From: JAVKBW01 sp040222995
GTDB taxonomy: Bacteria; Pseudomonadota; Alphaproteobacteria; UBA8366; Aestuariispiraceae
Direction: 5' to 3'
DNA: 64,000 nucleotides
Assembly (NCBI GenBank): GCA_040222995.1
Contig: JAVKBW010000016.1
Coordinates: forward strand, 62,001 to 126,000
Every line of letters starts with the position of its first letter. The first letter of the stretch is position 1. Positions 8,317 to 16,592 of the stretch are shown one piece after another. The translations under genes and the position numbers were made by a program. The notes below the pieces were generated by a model. That model saw nothing but the letters and a program-made list of their open reading frames with translations, was not told where the DNA came from and searched no databases.

Positions 8317-9918
8317 TCAGGCCGGCGCGTTCTGCCTTTCGGCAGGAAAGGTTATATACAGCGACGTCCCCGTACCGACTTCGCTTTCAATCGCCAATAT
8401 CCCTTCATTCGCATCGATAAGCGATTTCGCGATGGAAAGCCCGAGGCCGGTGCCATCCTGCGTAACATTCGAATTTGAATGCCCCTGCGCGAAGGGTTTC
8501 GTGATGTGGGGAATAATATGTGCCGGAATGCCGATTCCGGTATCGACGATAACGATCGTCACGGAGTCATCGCTGAAGTTTGCGGAAATCGAAATGTGAC
8601 CGTCATGCTTGGTAAACTTGATCGCATTCGAGAGTGCGTTAAGCACGATCTGAATGAATGATCGTCTGTCGACAACGATTCTGGGTAGATTTTCCGGAAA
8701 GGCTGTGTTCAGCATAAGGCTCTTTTCGTCAGCCATAGGCCGCACGGTTTGAATGCATTTTTCAATCATGGGATGAATGTGGACAGGCTCCTTGATGATC
8801 GGATGCCGCCCGGCTTCAATAGCCGCCATATCCAGCACATCGTTCACCAGGGTGAGCATATGCTGACCGCTGCTATGGACGAATTCGGCGTATTCTTCGT
8901 ACCGTTCCGAGCCGAGCGGTCCGAACTTCTGTTTTCGCATCAGATCGCTGAAACCGAGAATCGCGTTCAGAGGCGTTCGGAACTCATGGCTCATGGATGA
9001 AAGAAACTTCGATTTCTGCTTGCTGGCGGATTCCGCCTCTTCTTTCGCCTGATAAAGGGTTTCGGCCGTCCGCTGCATGCGTTTGAAGAATATGTAGGAC
9101 GTCGCGGCGAACACCATCATGACGACGACAATCAACGGCAGCAGCCAGGTCATCATCTTCCGCGCCGGCGAATCGAGCCGCCAGGTCAGAAACCCGATCG
9201 GCATTCCATTGTCAGCGAAGAGCGGCAGACCAACCGTGGCGATGTTTTCGGCATCCGTAATGGTCCGCAGATCGTTGAGAAGGTAATTGTGGGACAGTTC
9301 CGCCAGCAGCCGCTTGTTGAAGGACCGGACATAGATAAGCACGGAATCTGTGGCGATGATTTCCGACTCGTCTTCGGTTTCCGGAAAGCGGGTCAATACA
9401 CTGGCCGCAGCAATATGAATATCGTTGCCATCCGTAACATAACCGGAAGCGGTAACCGGCGGTTCGGTCGGGTTCGTAAGGCGGGCTCTCTTTACAATGT
9501 CTTCCAGCCCTCCCTGAAACCTTTCGAAGGGGTTCTCGCTGGTTCGGTTGCCGTCCTTCATCCCGTAGATGGCGATGTTATCGCCGTCCAGGACATAACT
9601 CGACGAAATATCGAAGCGCTGGTTCATGTATATGCCGACATTGTTGTCGGCCCAGTTTGCATTGAAATGCGTAACGAGATTTTCGACCGCTTGATCCCAA
9701 TAGCTGTAATCGAGAAGCTGATCGGCCAACCGGCGCTCGATATCCTCCAGGACAGACCGCGCAAGGTGAAGCGAACTGTCTTCCGCAACCTGCTCCTGAC
9801 TGCGCTTCGATAGCGCAACCAGACCGCCAATAATAACAATGCTGATGACCAGAACGAGGGTAAACGGCATCATGAAGTCGCGGATCAATTGCTGCTTGAA
9901 TGACTTTTGTTGATCCAA
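8317..9918 (-). CDS. Membrane sensor histidine kinase with CHASE4-like periplasmic domain
   Basis: About 533 residues from a TTG at 9918, which has AGAGGG 5 bases upstream; a GTG at 9957 would add 13 residues but lacks a ribosome site. Two transmembrane helices (about residues 18-38 and 256-277) flank a periplasmic domain resembling CHASE4 (it includes ...YSYWDQAVENLV...). There is no clear HAMP. A short coiled coil leads to HisKA, with the phospho-acceptor His near residue 311 in SMSHEFRTPLNAILGF, then HATPase_c with N box (LSNAIKFT), DTGIGI and GTGLGLSI. All catalytic motifs look intact. No response regulator is adjacent, so it is an orphan kinase with unknown signal. Confidence 0.93.
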   Translation of the reverse strand: MDQQKSFKQQLIRDFMMPFTLVLVISIVIIGGLVALSKRSQEQVAEDSSLHLARSVLEDIERRLADQLLDYSYWDQAVENLVTHFNANWADNNVGIYMNQRFDISSSYVLDGDNIAIYGMKDGNRTSENPFERFQGGLEDIVKRARLTNPTEPPVTASGYVTDGNDIHIAAASVLTRFPETEDESEIIATDSVLIYVRSFNKRLLAELSHNYLLNDLRTITDAENIATVGLPLFADNGMPIGFLTWRLDSPARKMMTWLLPLIVVVMMVFAATSYIFFKRMQRTAETLYQAKEEAESASKQKSKFLSSMSHEFRTPLNAILGFSDLMRKQKFGPLGSERYEEYAEFVHSSGQHMLTLVNDVLDMAAIEAGRHPIIKEPVHIHPMIEKCIQTVRPMADEKSLMLNTAFPENLPRIVVDRRSFIQIVLNALSNAIKFTKHDGHISISANFSDDSVTIVIVDTGIGIPAHIIPHITKPFAQGHSNSNVTQDGTGLGLSIAKSLIDANEGILAIESEVGTGTSLYITFPAERQNAPA

Positions 9919-10258
9919 ATTACCCTCTGCCGAGTCCCTGAACTCGAAAAATAGCACTGTTTGCCGGTATAAAATGCCGACTATATCCTTGCGGTTTCGT
10001 ACATCACCACAAATTTAACCGGTCGTGTCTATCGACGTTTTCTTGTCATTGTGTCTGGTTGTTAACATTTGGTTTGCAGTGTATACTGCGGCGCTTCGGT
10101 TCGTTGTGTCGGATTCAAACATTCCCAGGTTCGGCAACGCCAGGCACAAAACCAGAGTATGTGTGACGTTGAACACAGTATTCCGACATTGTTCCTAGTA
10201 AAAGGGTACATGAAGACGCCTTGGGTTATCCGGTTTCACTGAAGAGTTTAATAACATC
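9919..10258. other. 340-base intergenic region with a promoter and a long leader
   Basis: Gene-free stretch between the divergent kinase and glycine-repeat genes. It contains a strong plus-strand promoter candidate (10059-10087), and its leader has long-range complementary arms TGTCGGA (10107-10113) and TCCGACA (10182-10188) enclosing a smaller GTGT/ACAC hairpin (10161-10176). No open frame of note was seen. Confidence 0.6.
10059..10087 (+). promoter_or_regulatory. Putative promoter of the glycine-repeat gene
   Basis: TTGTTA (10059-10064), a 17-base spacer and TATACT (10082-10087): a good sigma-70-type match. The expected start near 10094 leaves a leader of about 165 bases before the GTG at 10259. 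Confidence 0.5.
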
Positions 10259-10849
10259 GTGTCGAGTTTGATTTACATAAACAGACGAAAAACGCTGCTG
10301 GGAGCAGTGGCGCTGGCGGGGTTATTTACCTTCGCTGGTCCTGTTGCGGTAAATCTTTCAACCGATTCTTCCACTTTTTCTGCCGCATTTGCAAAAGGCA
10401 ATGGTAATGGCGGCCGTTCCGGCGCACAGGGTGGCGGCGGCGGCAATGGCGGCGGCAATGGCGGCGGCGGTAATAGCGGTGGAAACGGTGGTGACGGCGG
10501 CGGAAACGGCGGCGGCGGTGGAAACGGCGGCGGCGGTGGAAACGGCGGCGGCGGCGGAAACGGCGGCGGTGGAAACGGCGGCGGCGGCGGTGGAAACGGC
10601 GGCGGCGGCGGTGGAAACGGCGGCGGCGGTGGAAACGGCGGCGGTGGAAACGGCGGCGGCGGAAACGGCGGCGGCGGAAACGGCGGCGGCGGAAATGGCG
10701 GCGGCGGCGGAAATGACGGCGGCGGCGGAAATGACGGCGGCGGAAACGGTGGCGGTAACGGGAGCAGCGGTGCCGGTGGCGTATCCAGTGGCTCGGGCGA
10801 CTCCAGCGGTTCAAGTTTCAGCCAGAATCAGAGCGGCTCCGAACGGTAA
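10259..10849 (+). CDS. Secreted glycine/asparagine repeat protein
   Basis: 196 residues starting with GTG. Residues 1-45 look like a signal peptide (RRKTLLGAVALAGLF core, probable cleavage after AFA). The mature part is almost wholly glycine with single Asn or Asp residues: runs of GGN, GGGN, GGGGN and GGGGGN from about residue 46 to 170, then a serine-rich tail. No enzyme domain is present. The DNA is a near-perfect short tandem repeat built from ggcggcggcggaaac-like units, so copy number may vary. Such proteins may be cell-surface or matrix components; the function is unknown. The frame is supported by the signal peptide and the upstream promoter. Other frames through the repeat are artefacts. 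Confidence 0.7.
   Translation: MSSLIYINRRKTLLGAVALAGLFTFAGPVAVNLSTDSSTFSAAFAKGNGNGGRSGAQGGGGGNGGGNGGGGNSGGNGGDGGGNGGGGGNGGGGGNGGGGGNGGGGNGGGGGGNGGGGGGNGGGGGNGGGGNGGGGNGGGGNGGGGNGGGGGNDGGGGNDGGGNGGGNGSSGAGGVSSGSGDSSGSSFSQNQSGSER
10430..10760 (+). repeat. GC-rich tandem microsatellite inside the glycine-repeat gene
   Basis: Back-to-back units of ggc(n)ggaaac, with n mostly 2-4, spanning over 300 bases. Unit lengths are multiples of 3 (9, 12, 15 or 18 bases), so gain or loss of a unit would keep the frame. Slippage and assembly error are both likely here. Confidence 0.85.
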
Positions 10850-11003
10850 CGGATGACGGTGCGGTGCTGGCCCGAACCGGGCTGTGGCGCCGCTTTCGGT
10901 TCCTGACAACATCTGGAAAATTGGTGATTCAGCTTGCACTCGACGCGTCACTGCGACGAGATAGAGTGTTGCAGGACGAATGGTGTGGGGGCCGGCCGAC
11001 TGA

Positions 11004-12848
11004 ATGGAAATCGAAATTACGTTCCAGATGATGGCCGTTTTCGCCATCATCGTGTTTACGCTGGCGTTCTATGCGACGGAGAAACTGCCGCTTGAAGTAA
11101 CGTCCTTTGGCGCAATCTGTCTGTTACTGATCTTTTTCCATTTTTCACCGGTTATCGGCGACAATGGCCGGAACGACCTGTCAGCAACGGTTTTGCTGGC
11201 CGGTTTTGCGAGTCCGGCTCTGCTGACGGTGCTGGCGCTTCTCGTGCTGGGCGAAGGGCTGTCGAAAACCGGCGTGCTGGATCGCGTCGCGGTTCTTGTT
11301 CATGCGGCGGCGAAAGGAAGTCCCGGAGCGGCGGCTTCAATTGCGCTTATAGTGGTTCTGTTCACGTCGGCGCTGCTGAACAACATTCCGGTCGTCGTTA
11401 TTTTCATCCCGATCATGCAGTCGCTGGCCAACCAGTCGGGGCGGCCGTCCAGCAGGTACATGATGCCGTTGTCCTATGCCGCGATCCTCGGCGGTATGAC
11501 CACCCTCATCGGATCGTCGACCAATCTGCTGGTGGCCAACGAGCTTGTCGAATTGGGCGAGGCCCGGATCGGCTTTTTCTCGTTCACGATCCCGGGGCTG
11601 GTAATCGCCGCCGTCGGTATGGCCTACCTGATCTTCATCGCGCCGCGTCTGCTGCCGGAACGGAAACCGAACGATGTGGATGACGGCGGCAGCGGCAAGC
11701 ATTTCACGGCGGAACTGGCGGTTACCGAAGGCAGCCGGTTTGACGGCATGCGCGCCGTTGCCGGTTTTTTTCCGGACATCAAGGATGTGACCGTGCTGTC
11801 AATATACCGAAGGGAACATACGCTTTTACCGCCCTTCGACGAAATTGCGCTAGTGGCCGGCGACAGACTGCTGGTTGCCGCGACGCGCGACAGCCTGGTG
11901 GAAGCGGTTCGCGATGACCCGACGCAATTGCACCCCAGATCGGCGGCCGCCGATACCGACGATGACCCCGATGACCGGTTCTGGCGCCGGGGCAGCCAGT
12001 CGATGGCCGAAGTCATGGTGACGCCGTCGAGCAATCTGGTCGGGCGGAGACTGGGTGAAATCGACGACGACGCCCTTGGCCGGTGTGTCGCCGTCGGGAT
12101 TGAGCGGCGTACGCGCATGCTGCGCAAGCCGATATCGGAAATACAGATTGAGGCCGGCGACATCCTGCTTATTCAGGGTCGCCGGAACCACATCAAGGCG
12201 CTGCGGCAAAACAAGAACGTTCTGGCGATGGAGTGGTCGGCCGAAAACCTGGCCAGGACCCATCTGGCGGTGCGGGCTGTCGGCATCTTCGGAATCGTCG
12301 TCGGGCTCGCCGCCACAGGACTTCTGCCGACGGAAATTGCGGCGCTGGCGGGTGCTGTGATGATGGTGCTGTCGCGCTGTATTACTGCGGCTGAAGCGAT
12401 TCGGGCGATTGACGGCAAGATCATCTTTCTGATCGCGGCGGCTTTCGCGCTCGGGTCGGCGATGCAGGAAACCGGCGGCGCCCTGTTTCTGTCCGATCTG
12501 ATGCTTTACCTGATCGGCGATATCGGACCGGCTGGCGTTCTAAGCGCCTTTTTCCTGCTTGTCGCCGTTCTGGCGAATGTGCTGTCGACGAAGGCGACCG
12601 CGGTTCTGTTCACGCCGATTGCGGTTGCCGTGGCGCATGGATTGAATGTGCCTGCCGAAGCCTTTGCCGTTGCCGTCATTTTCGCGGCGAACTGTTCTTT
12701 CGCCAGCCCTGTCGGTTACCAGACGAATCTGCTGGTGATGGGGCCGGGGTCATACAAATTTTTCGATTTTGTTAAGGTCGGTTCACCGTTATTGATTGTG
12801 TGCTGGCTGGCCTTCTCAGCATTCGCCCCCTGGTACTACGGATTCTAA
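11004..12848 (+). CDS. SLC13-family (divalent anion/Na+ symporter-like) permease with central RCK-C domains
   Basis: 614-residue inner-membrane transporter of the ArsB/NhaD/SLC13 superfamily. The N-terminal transport half has the NNIPV motif (residues 126-130) and GSSTNLL (170-176). Two TrkA-C/RCK_C-like regulatory domains follow (about residues 225-400; ...LPPFDEIALVAGDRLLVAA... and ...IEAGDILLIQGR...), then the second transport half with FANCSFASPVGYQTNLLVMGPG. Members move sulfate, dicarboxylates or citrate with Na+. The substrate cannot be assigned from sequence. The FkbM methyltransferase gene starts 17 bases after the stop. Confidence 0.9.
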   Translation: MEIEITFQMMAVFAIIVFTLAFYATEKLPLEVTSFGAICLLLIFFHFSPVIGDNGRNDLSATVLLAGFASPALLTVLALLVLGEGLSKTGVLDRVAVLVHAAAKGSPGAAASIALIVVLFTSALLNNIPVVVIFIPIMQSLANQSGRPSSRYMMPLSYAAILGGMTTLIGSSTNLLVANELVELGEARIGFFSFTIPGLVIAAVGMAYLIFIAPRLLPERKPNDVDDGGSGKHFTAELAVTEGSRFDGMRAVAGFFPDIKDVTVLSIYRREHTLLPPFDEIALVAGDRLLVAATRDSLVEAVRDDPTQLHPRSAAADTDDDPDDRFWRRGSQSMAEVMVTPSSNLVGRRLGEIDDDALGRCVAVGIERRTRMLRKPISEIQIEAGDILLIQGRRNHIKALRQNKNVLAMEWSAENLARTHLAVRAVGIFGIVVGLAATGLLPTEIAALAGAVMMVLSRCITAAEAIRAIDGKIIFLIAAAFALGSAMQETGGALFLSDLMLYLIGDIGPAGVLSAFFLLVAVLANVLSTKATAVLFTPIAVAVAHGLNVPAEAFAVAVIFAANCSFASPVGYQTNLLVMGPGSYKFFDFVKVGSPLLIVCWLAFSAFAPWYYGF

Positions 12849-12865
12849 CCGACAAAGCTTTCGCC

Positions 12866-13606
12866 ATGGATATCGATCAGATCGAACGGTGGTACTGGAT
12901 ACGCCGCATCATCAACAAGGTGCGCCGTCGTCCGAAATCGCCCCCGGAAAAGCTGGGGGCCGTACTGCGCGACCAGAAACTGACCCTGATCCTGGATGTC
13001 GGTGCGAATGTCGGACAGTCGCACGACCTGTTCCGGTCGGTCGGTTATACCGGGCGGATCGTCAGTTTCGAACCGTTGCCCGGCGCGCATGCGACCCTGA
13101 CCGATAAAGCCGCAGCCGACCCGAAATGGCAGATCGCGCCGCGCATGGCCATCGGCGACGCGGAAGGCGAAACGACGATACGCGAAAGCGAAGCCAGTGA
13201 TGTCAGCAGCATCATGCCGGCCAATGCATCAATGCATGCCGCGTTCCGCAAGACCAGGATTGTCGGCGAGCACCCGACCCCGATAAAGCGGCTGGACGAT
13301 ATATATGACGAATACGCCCGGCCTGATGACCGGGTTTTCCTGAAAATCGACACCCAGGGATACGACCTGAAAGTGCTTCAGGGGGCGACGGAAACCTTCA
13401 GGAAGATAACCGGTCTGCAGGTCGAAATGTCGCTGCTGCCGCTGTATGACGGCGAGGCATCGTATCTCGATATCCTGTCTCTGGTCGATTCGCAGGGTTT
13501 CGAACCCTATATCCTCTCGGAAACGAGCTTTTCGGCCGATCTGCGGCGGCAGTTGCAGATCGACGGTATTTTCTTTCGTAAGGGTGCGACCGTTACCCTG
13601 TTTTGA
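12866..13606 (+). CDS. FkbM-family SAM-dependent methyltransferase
   Basis: 246 residues from the ATG at 12866. The SAM-binding motif LILDVGANVGQS (about 41-52) is followed by VSFEPLPGAHATL, and the FLKIDTQGYDLKVLQGA motif identifies the FkbM family (O-methylation of sugars or small molecules). It probably acts on a glycan or lipid-linked sugar in the cytoplasm. No glycan cluster is adjacent, so the substrate is unknown. It probably shares a transcript with the upstream permease. Confidence 0.9.
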   Translation: MDIDQIERWYWIRRIINKVRRRPKSPPEKLGAVLRDQKLTLILDVGANVGQSHDLFRSVGYTGRIVSFEPLPGAHATLTDKAAADPKWQIAPRMAIGDAEGETTIRESEASDVSSIMPANASMHAAFRKTRIVGEHPTPIKRLDDIYDEYARPDDRVFLKIDTQGYDLKVLQGATETFRKITGLQVEMSLLPLYDGEASYLDILSLVDSQGFEPYILSETSFSADLRRQLQIDGIFFRKGATVTLF

Positions 13607-13675
13607 GCCTGCGCCGGTAATCGCGGCCGGTTTCGCCATAGAGGCTATTTGTAACGATTTTGCGACAGTTCGCCG

Positions 13676-13704
13676 TTGACCTTGTTGCAGTGCAGCGATA
13701 CCGT
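13676..13704 (+). promoter_or_regulatory. Putative promoter of serC-serA
   Basis: TTGACC (13676-13681), a 17-base spacer and TACCGT (13699-13704), 44 bases before the chosen GTG start of serC. The -35 match is good and the -10 is moderate. Confidence 0.4.
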
Positions 13705-13747
13705 GCCGGCCGTCAGTCATAGCCACGTTTTCTGGGGACATTGCGTT

Positions 13748-14899
13748 GTGAATAATACCGCCACCGGATCGCATGGTAGGCCTGCTATTCGACCGAACCG
13801 TCCGTACTTTTCATCCGGCCCCTGCGCCAAGCGACCCGGCTGGTCTCCCGATACTTTGTCGAAAGCCGTGCTGGGACGGTCGCACCGGTCGGCTGAAGGC
13901 AAGGCGAGGCTGCTGGCGGTTATCGAGGAAACGAGAACGAGTCTCGGCATTCCCGATTCCTACAGGATCGGCATCGTGCCGGCGTCGGATACCGGCGCCG
14001 TTGAAATGGCGATGTGGTCGATGCTGGGCGCCAGAGGCGTCGATCTTCTTGCCTGGGAAAGTTTCGGCGCGGGCTGGGTTTCGGATGTCACAAAGCAACT
14101 GAAATTGTCGGACTGCCGGGTTCTGGAAGCCGAGTACGGTGCGCTGCCGAATCTCGGGTCTGTCGATTTCGACCGTGATGTCGTCTTTACATGGAACGGA
14201 ACGACAAGTGGCGTCTGCGTCCCGAACGGAGACTGGATCAGCGACGATCGCGCCGGACTGACCATCTGCGACGCCACCTCAGCGGCTTTCGCAATGCCGC
14301 TGCCATGGCAGAAACTGGATGTCACGACTTGGTCGTGGCAGAAAGCGCTGGGCGGAGAAGGGGCGCACGGGATGATCGTTCTGTCGCCGCGTGCAGTCAA
14401 ACGGCTGGAATCCTATACGCCGCCCTGGCCGCTGCCGAAGATTTTCCGGATGACGAAATCCGGCAAGCTGATCGAGGGAATCTTCAAGGGCGAAACCATC
14501 AATACACCGTCCATGTTATGCGTCGAGGACGTGCTGGACGCGTTGAACTGGATTCGGGCTCATGGCGGCTACAAGGCTGCAATAACACGATCGCGGGAAT
14601 GTCTTGGTGCGGTATCCACCTGGGTGTCGGAAAGATCCTGGGTCGACTTTCTCGCCGTCGATCCGGCATGCCGCTCGTCGACATCGATCTGCCTTCGGCT
14701 GAACGGCATCCCCGATGACGGGCCGAAACGGATTGCGAAACTGCTGGAGGAAACCGGTGTCGCGTTCGATATCAACGGGTATCGGGATGCACCGCCCGGG
14801 CTGCGAATCTGGGGTGGCCCGACGGTCATGCCGGAAGACATCAAGGCACTCCTGCCCTGGATTGACTGGGCATACGAACAGGTAAAGGTCCAAGTGTAA
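13748..14899 (+). CDS. serC: Phosphoserine aminotransferase
   Basis: 383 residues from a GTG at 13748 (VNNTATGSHGRPAIRPNRP...). The open frame runs further upstream, but family similarity begins at about PNRPYFSSGPCAKRPGW. It converts 3-phosphohydroxypyruvate and glutamate to phosphoserine. The PLP lysine is K199 in TWSWQKALGGEGAHG and the aspartate is in ICDATSA (D175). The sequence is of the longer alphaproteobacterial SerC type. The stop TAA shares one base with the serA ATG (TAATG), so the two serine-synthesis enzymes are translationally coupled. Confidence 0.95.
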   Translation: MNNTATGSHGRPAIRPNRPYFSSGPCAKRPGWSPDTLSKAVLGRSHRSAEGKARLLAVIEETRTSLGIPDSYRIGIVPASDTGAVEMAMWSMLGARGVDLLAWESFGAGWVSDVTKQLKLSDCRVLEAEYGALPNLGSVDFDRDVVFTWNGTTSGVCVPNGDWISDDRAGLTICDATSAAFAMPLPWQKLDVTTWSWQKALGGEGAHGMIVLSPRAVKRLESYTPPWPLPKIFRMTKSGKLIEGIFKGETINTPSMLCVEDVLDALNWIRAHGGYKAAITRSRECLGAVSTWVSERSWVDFLAVDPACRSSTSICLRLNGIPDDGPKRIAKLLEETGVAFDINGYRDAPPGLRIWGGPTVMPEDIKALLPWIDWAYEQVKVQV

Positions 14900-16476
14900 T
14901 GGTTAAGGTTCTGATTTCGGACAAACTTTCCGAACGGGCGGTGGCGATTTTCCGCGAGCGCGGTATCGAGGTCGATTTCAAGCCGGGTCTTTCCGCCGAC
15001 GATCTGCTGGCCTGCATCGCGGAATACGACGGACTGGCGATCCGGTCGGCGACGAAGGTCACCGCTGACGTTCTGGAAAAAGCGGAAAACCTGAAAGTGG
15101 TCGGCCGCGCCGGTATCGGCGTCGACAATGTCGATTGCGATGCGGCGACAGCCCGTGGCGTCGTTGTGATGAACACGCCGTTCGGCAATTCCATCACGAC
15201 GGCCGAACATGCAATCGCCATGATGATGGCGATGGCGCGCCAGATTCCGCTAGCCAACGAATCCACCCAGGCCGGGAAGTGGGAGAAATCGCGCTTCATG
15301 GGCGTTGAGGTTTCCGGCAAGACGCTGGGGCTGGTCGGCGCCGGCAATATCGGCGCCATCGTGGCTGATCGCGCCCAGGGGCTGAAGATGAAGGTCGTCG
15401 CTTTCGACCCGTTCCTGTCGCCTGAACGGGCGGTTGAAATGGGGGTCGAAAAGAAGGATCTCGACGGATTGCTGGCTGTAGCCGATTTTATCACCGTTCA
15501 CACGCCGCTGACTGACAGCACGCGTAATCTGATCGACGCTGCGGCTCTGGCGAAGACCAGGCCAGGCGTGCGCATCATCAACTGCGCGCGCGGCGGCATC
15601 GTCAACGAGGCGGATCTGCTGGCGGCGCTGGAAAGCGGCCATGTCGCCGGCGCGGCACTGGATGTGTTTACCGAGGAACCGGCGCGCGAAAACCCTTTGT
15701 TCGGGCGGCCCGATATCGTGGCGACGCCGCATCTCGGCGCGGCGACAGAGGAGGCTCAGGAAAATGTCGCGGTGCAGGTTGCGGAACAGATGTCCGATTT
15801 TCTGCTGACCGGCGCGGTCACCAACGCTTTGAACATGCCGTCGGTTTCCGCCGAGGACGCGCCGAAGCTGAAACCGTATATGGTTCTAGCGGAACAGCTC
15901 GGCTCCTTCGCCGGGCAGGTGACGGAAACAGGCATCAAGTGTGTAACCATCGAATTCGAAGGCGCGGTCGCGCGGCTGAATGTCAGACCGCTTGTGCAGG
16001 CGGCGCTGGCGGGTCTGCTGAAGCCGTTTTCCGATACGGTGAACATGGTCAATGCGCCGGTTGTGGCGCGCGATCGCGGCATCGACGTCAGCGAGGTCAA
16101 GCACGACCGGACCGGCGATTACCAGACGATGATCCGTCTGACCATCGAAACCGAACGTTTCACACGATCGATTGCGGGAACGCTGTTCGGCGGTACCAAA
16201 CCGCGGATTGTGCTGATCAAAGGGATCGAGATCGAGGCGGAACTCACGCCGAACATGCTGTACGTCACGAACGAGGACCAGCCCGGTTTCATCGGTGCGC
16301 TGGGGACGCTTTTCGGTGAAAAGGGGCTGAACATCGCAACCTTCCATCTCGGCCGGGCCAGTTCCGGCGGCGATGCGATTGCGCTGATACAGCTCGACCA
16401 ACCTATTCCCGATGACGTTTTCAAGGCGATCTGCGGGCTGAAGCATGTGAAACAGGCCAAACGGCTGCGCTTCTAG
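14899..16476 (+). CDS. serA: D-3-phosphoglycerate dehydrogenase
   Basis: 525 residues, the long SerA form. It oxidises 3-phosphoglycerate with NAD+ in the first committed step of serine synthesis. The Rossmann motif GLVGAGNIGAIVAD (144-157), the catalytic arginine in NCARGGIV, the glutamate in DVFTEEP and the histidine in ATPHLGAAT are all present. The C-terminal third holds the allosteric substrate-binding domain (about 320-445) and an ACT domain (about 452-525, MLYVTNEDQPGFIGALG), where serine feedback usually acts. It is coupled to serC. Confidence 0.97.
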   Translation: MVKVLISDKLSERAVAIFRERGIEVDFKPGLSADDLLACIAEYDGLAIRSATKVTADVLEKAENLKVVGRAGIGVDNVDCDAATARGVVVMNTPFGNSITTAEHAIAMMMAMARQIPLANESTQAGKWEKSRFMGVEVSGKTLGLVGAGNIGAIVADRAQGLKMKVVAFDPFLSPERAVEMGVEKKDLDGLLAVADFITVHTPLTDSTRNLIDAAALAKTRPGVRIINCARGGIVNEADLLAALESGHVAGAALDVFTEEPARENPLFGRPDIVATPHLGAATEEAQENVAVQVAEQMSDFLLTGAVTNALNMPSVSAEDAPKLKPYMVLAEQLGSFAGQVTETGIKCVTIEFEGAVARLNVRPLVQAALAGLLKPFSDTVNMVNAPVVARDRGIDVSEVKHDRTGDYQTMIRLTIETERFTRSIAGTLFGGTKPRIVLIKGIEIEAELTPNMLYVTNEDQPGFIGALGTLFGEKGLNIATFHLGRASSGGDAIALIQLDQPIPDDVFKAICGLKHVKQAKRLRF

Positions 16477-16524
16477 TCTGCATGCCGTCCGACGTCGTTA
16501 ACGCGTGTCTCCCGCAAGTGTGAT

Positions 16525-16554
16525 TTGGCGAGAGCAGGGTTTCCCGGCTACTAT
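16525..16554 (+). promoter_or_regulatory. Putative promoter of the TPR gene
   Basis: TTGGCG (16525-16530), an 18-base spacer and TACTAT (16549-16554), 39 bases before the ATG at 16593. Confidence 0.4.
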
Positions 16555-16592
16555 CCCTGTCAGAATGTGGTTTCACGCGTAACGCAAGTGAG

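Noticed and set aside
10326..10856. Arg/His-rich minus-strand frame and Ala/Glu-rich plus frame across the glycine repeat
   Set aside because: Any frame through this microsatellite stays open. Only the frame with a signal peptide and upstream promoter is supported.
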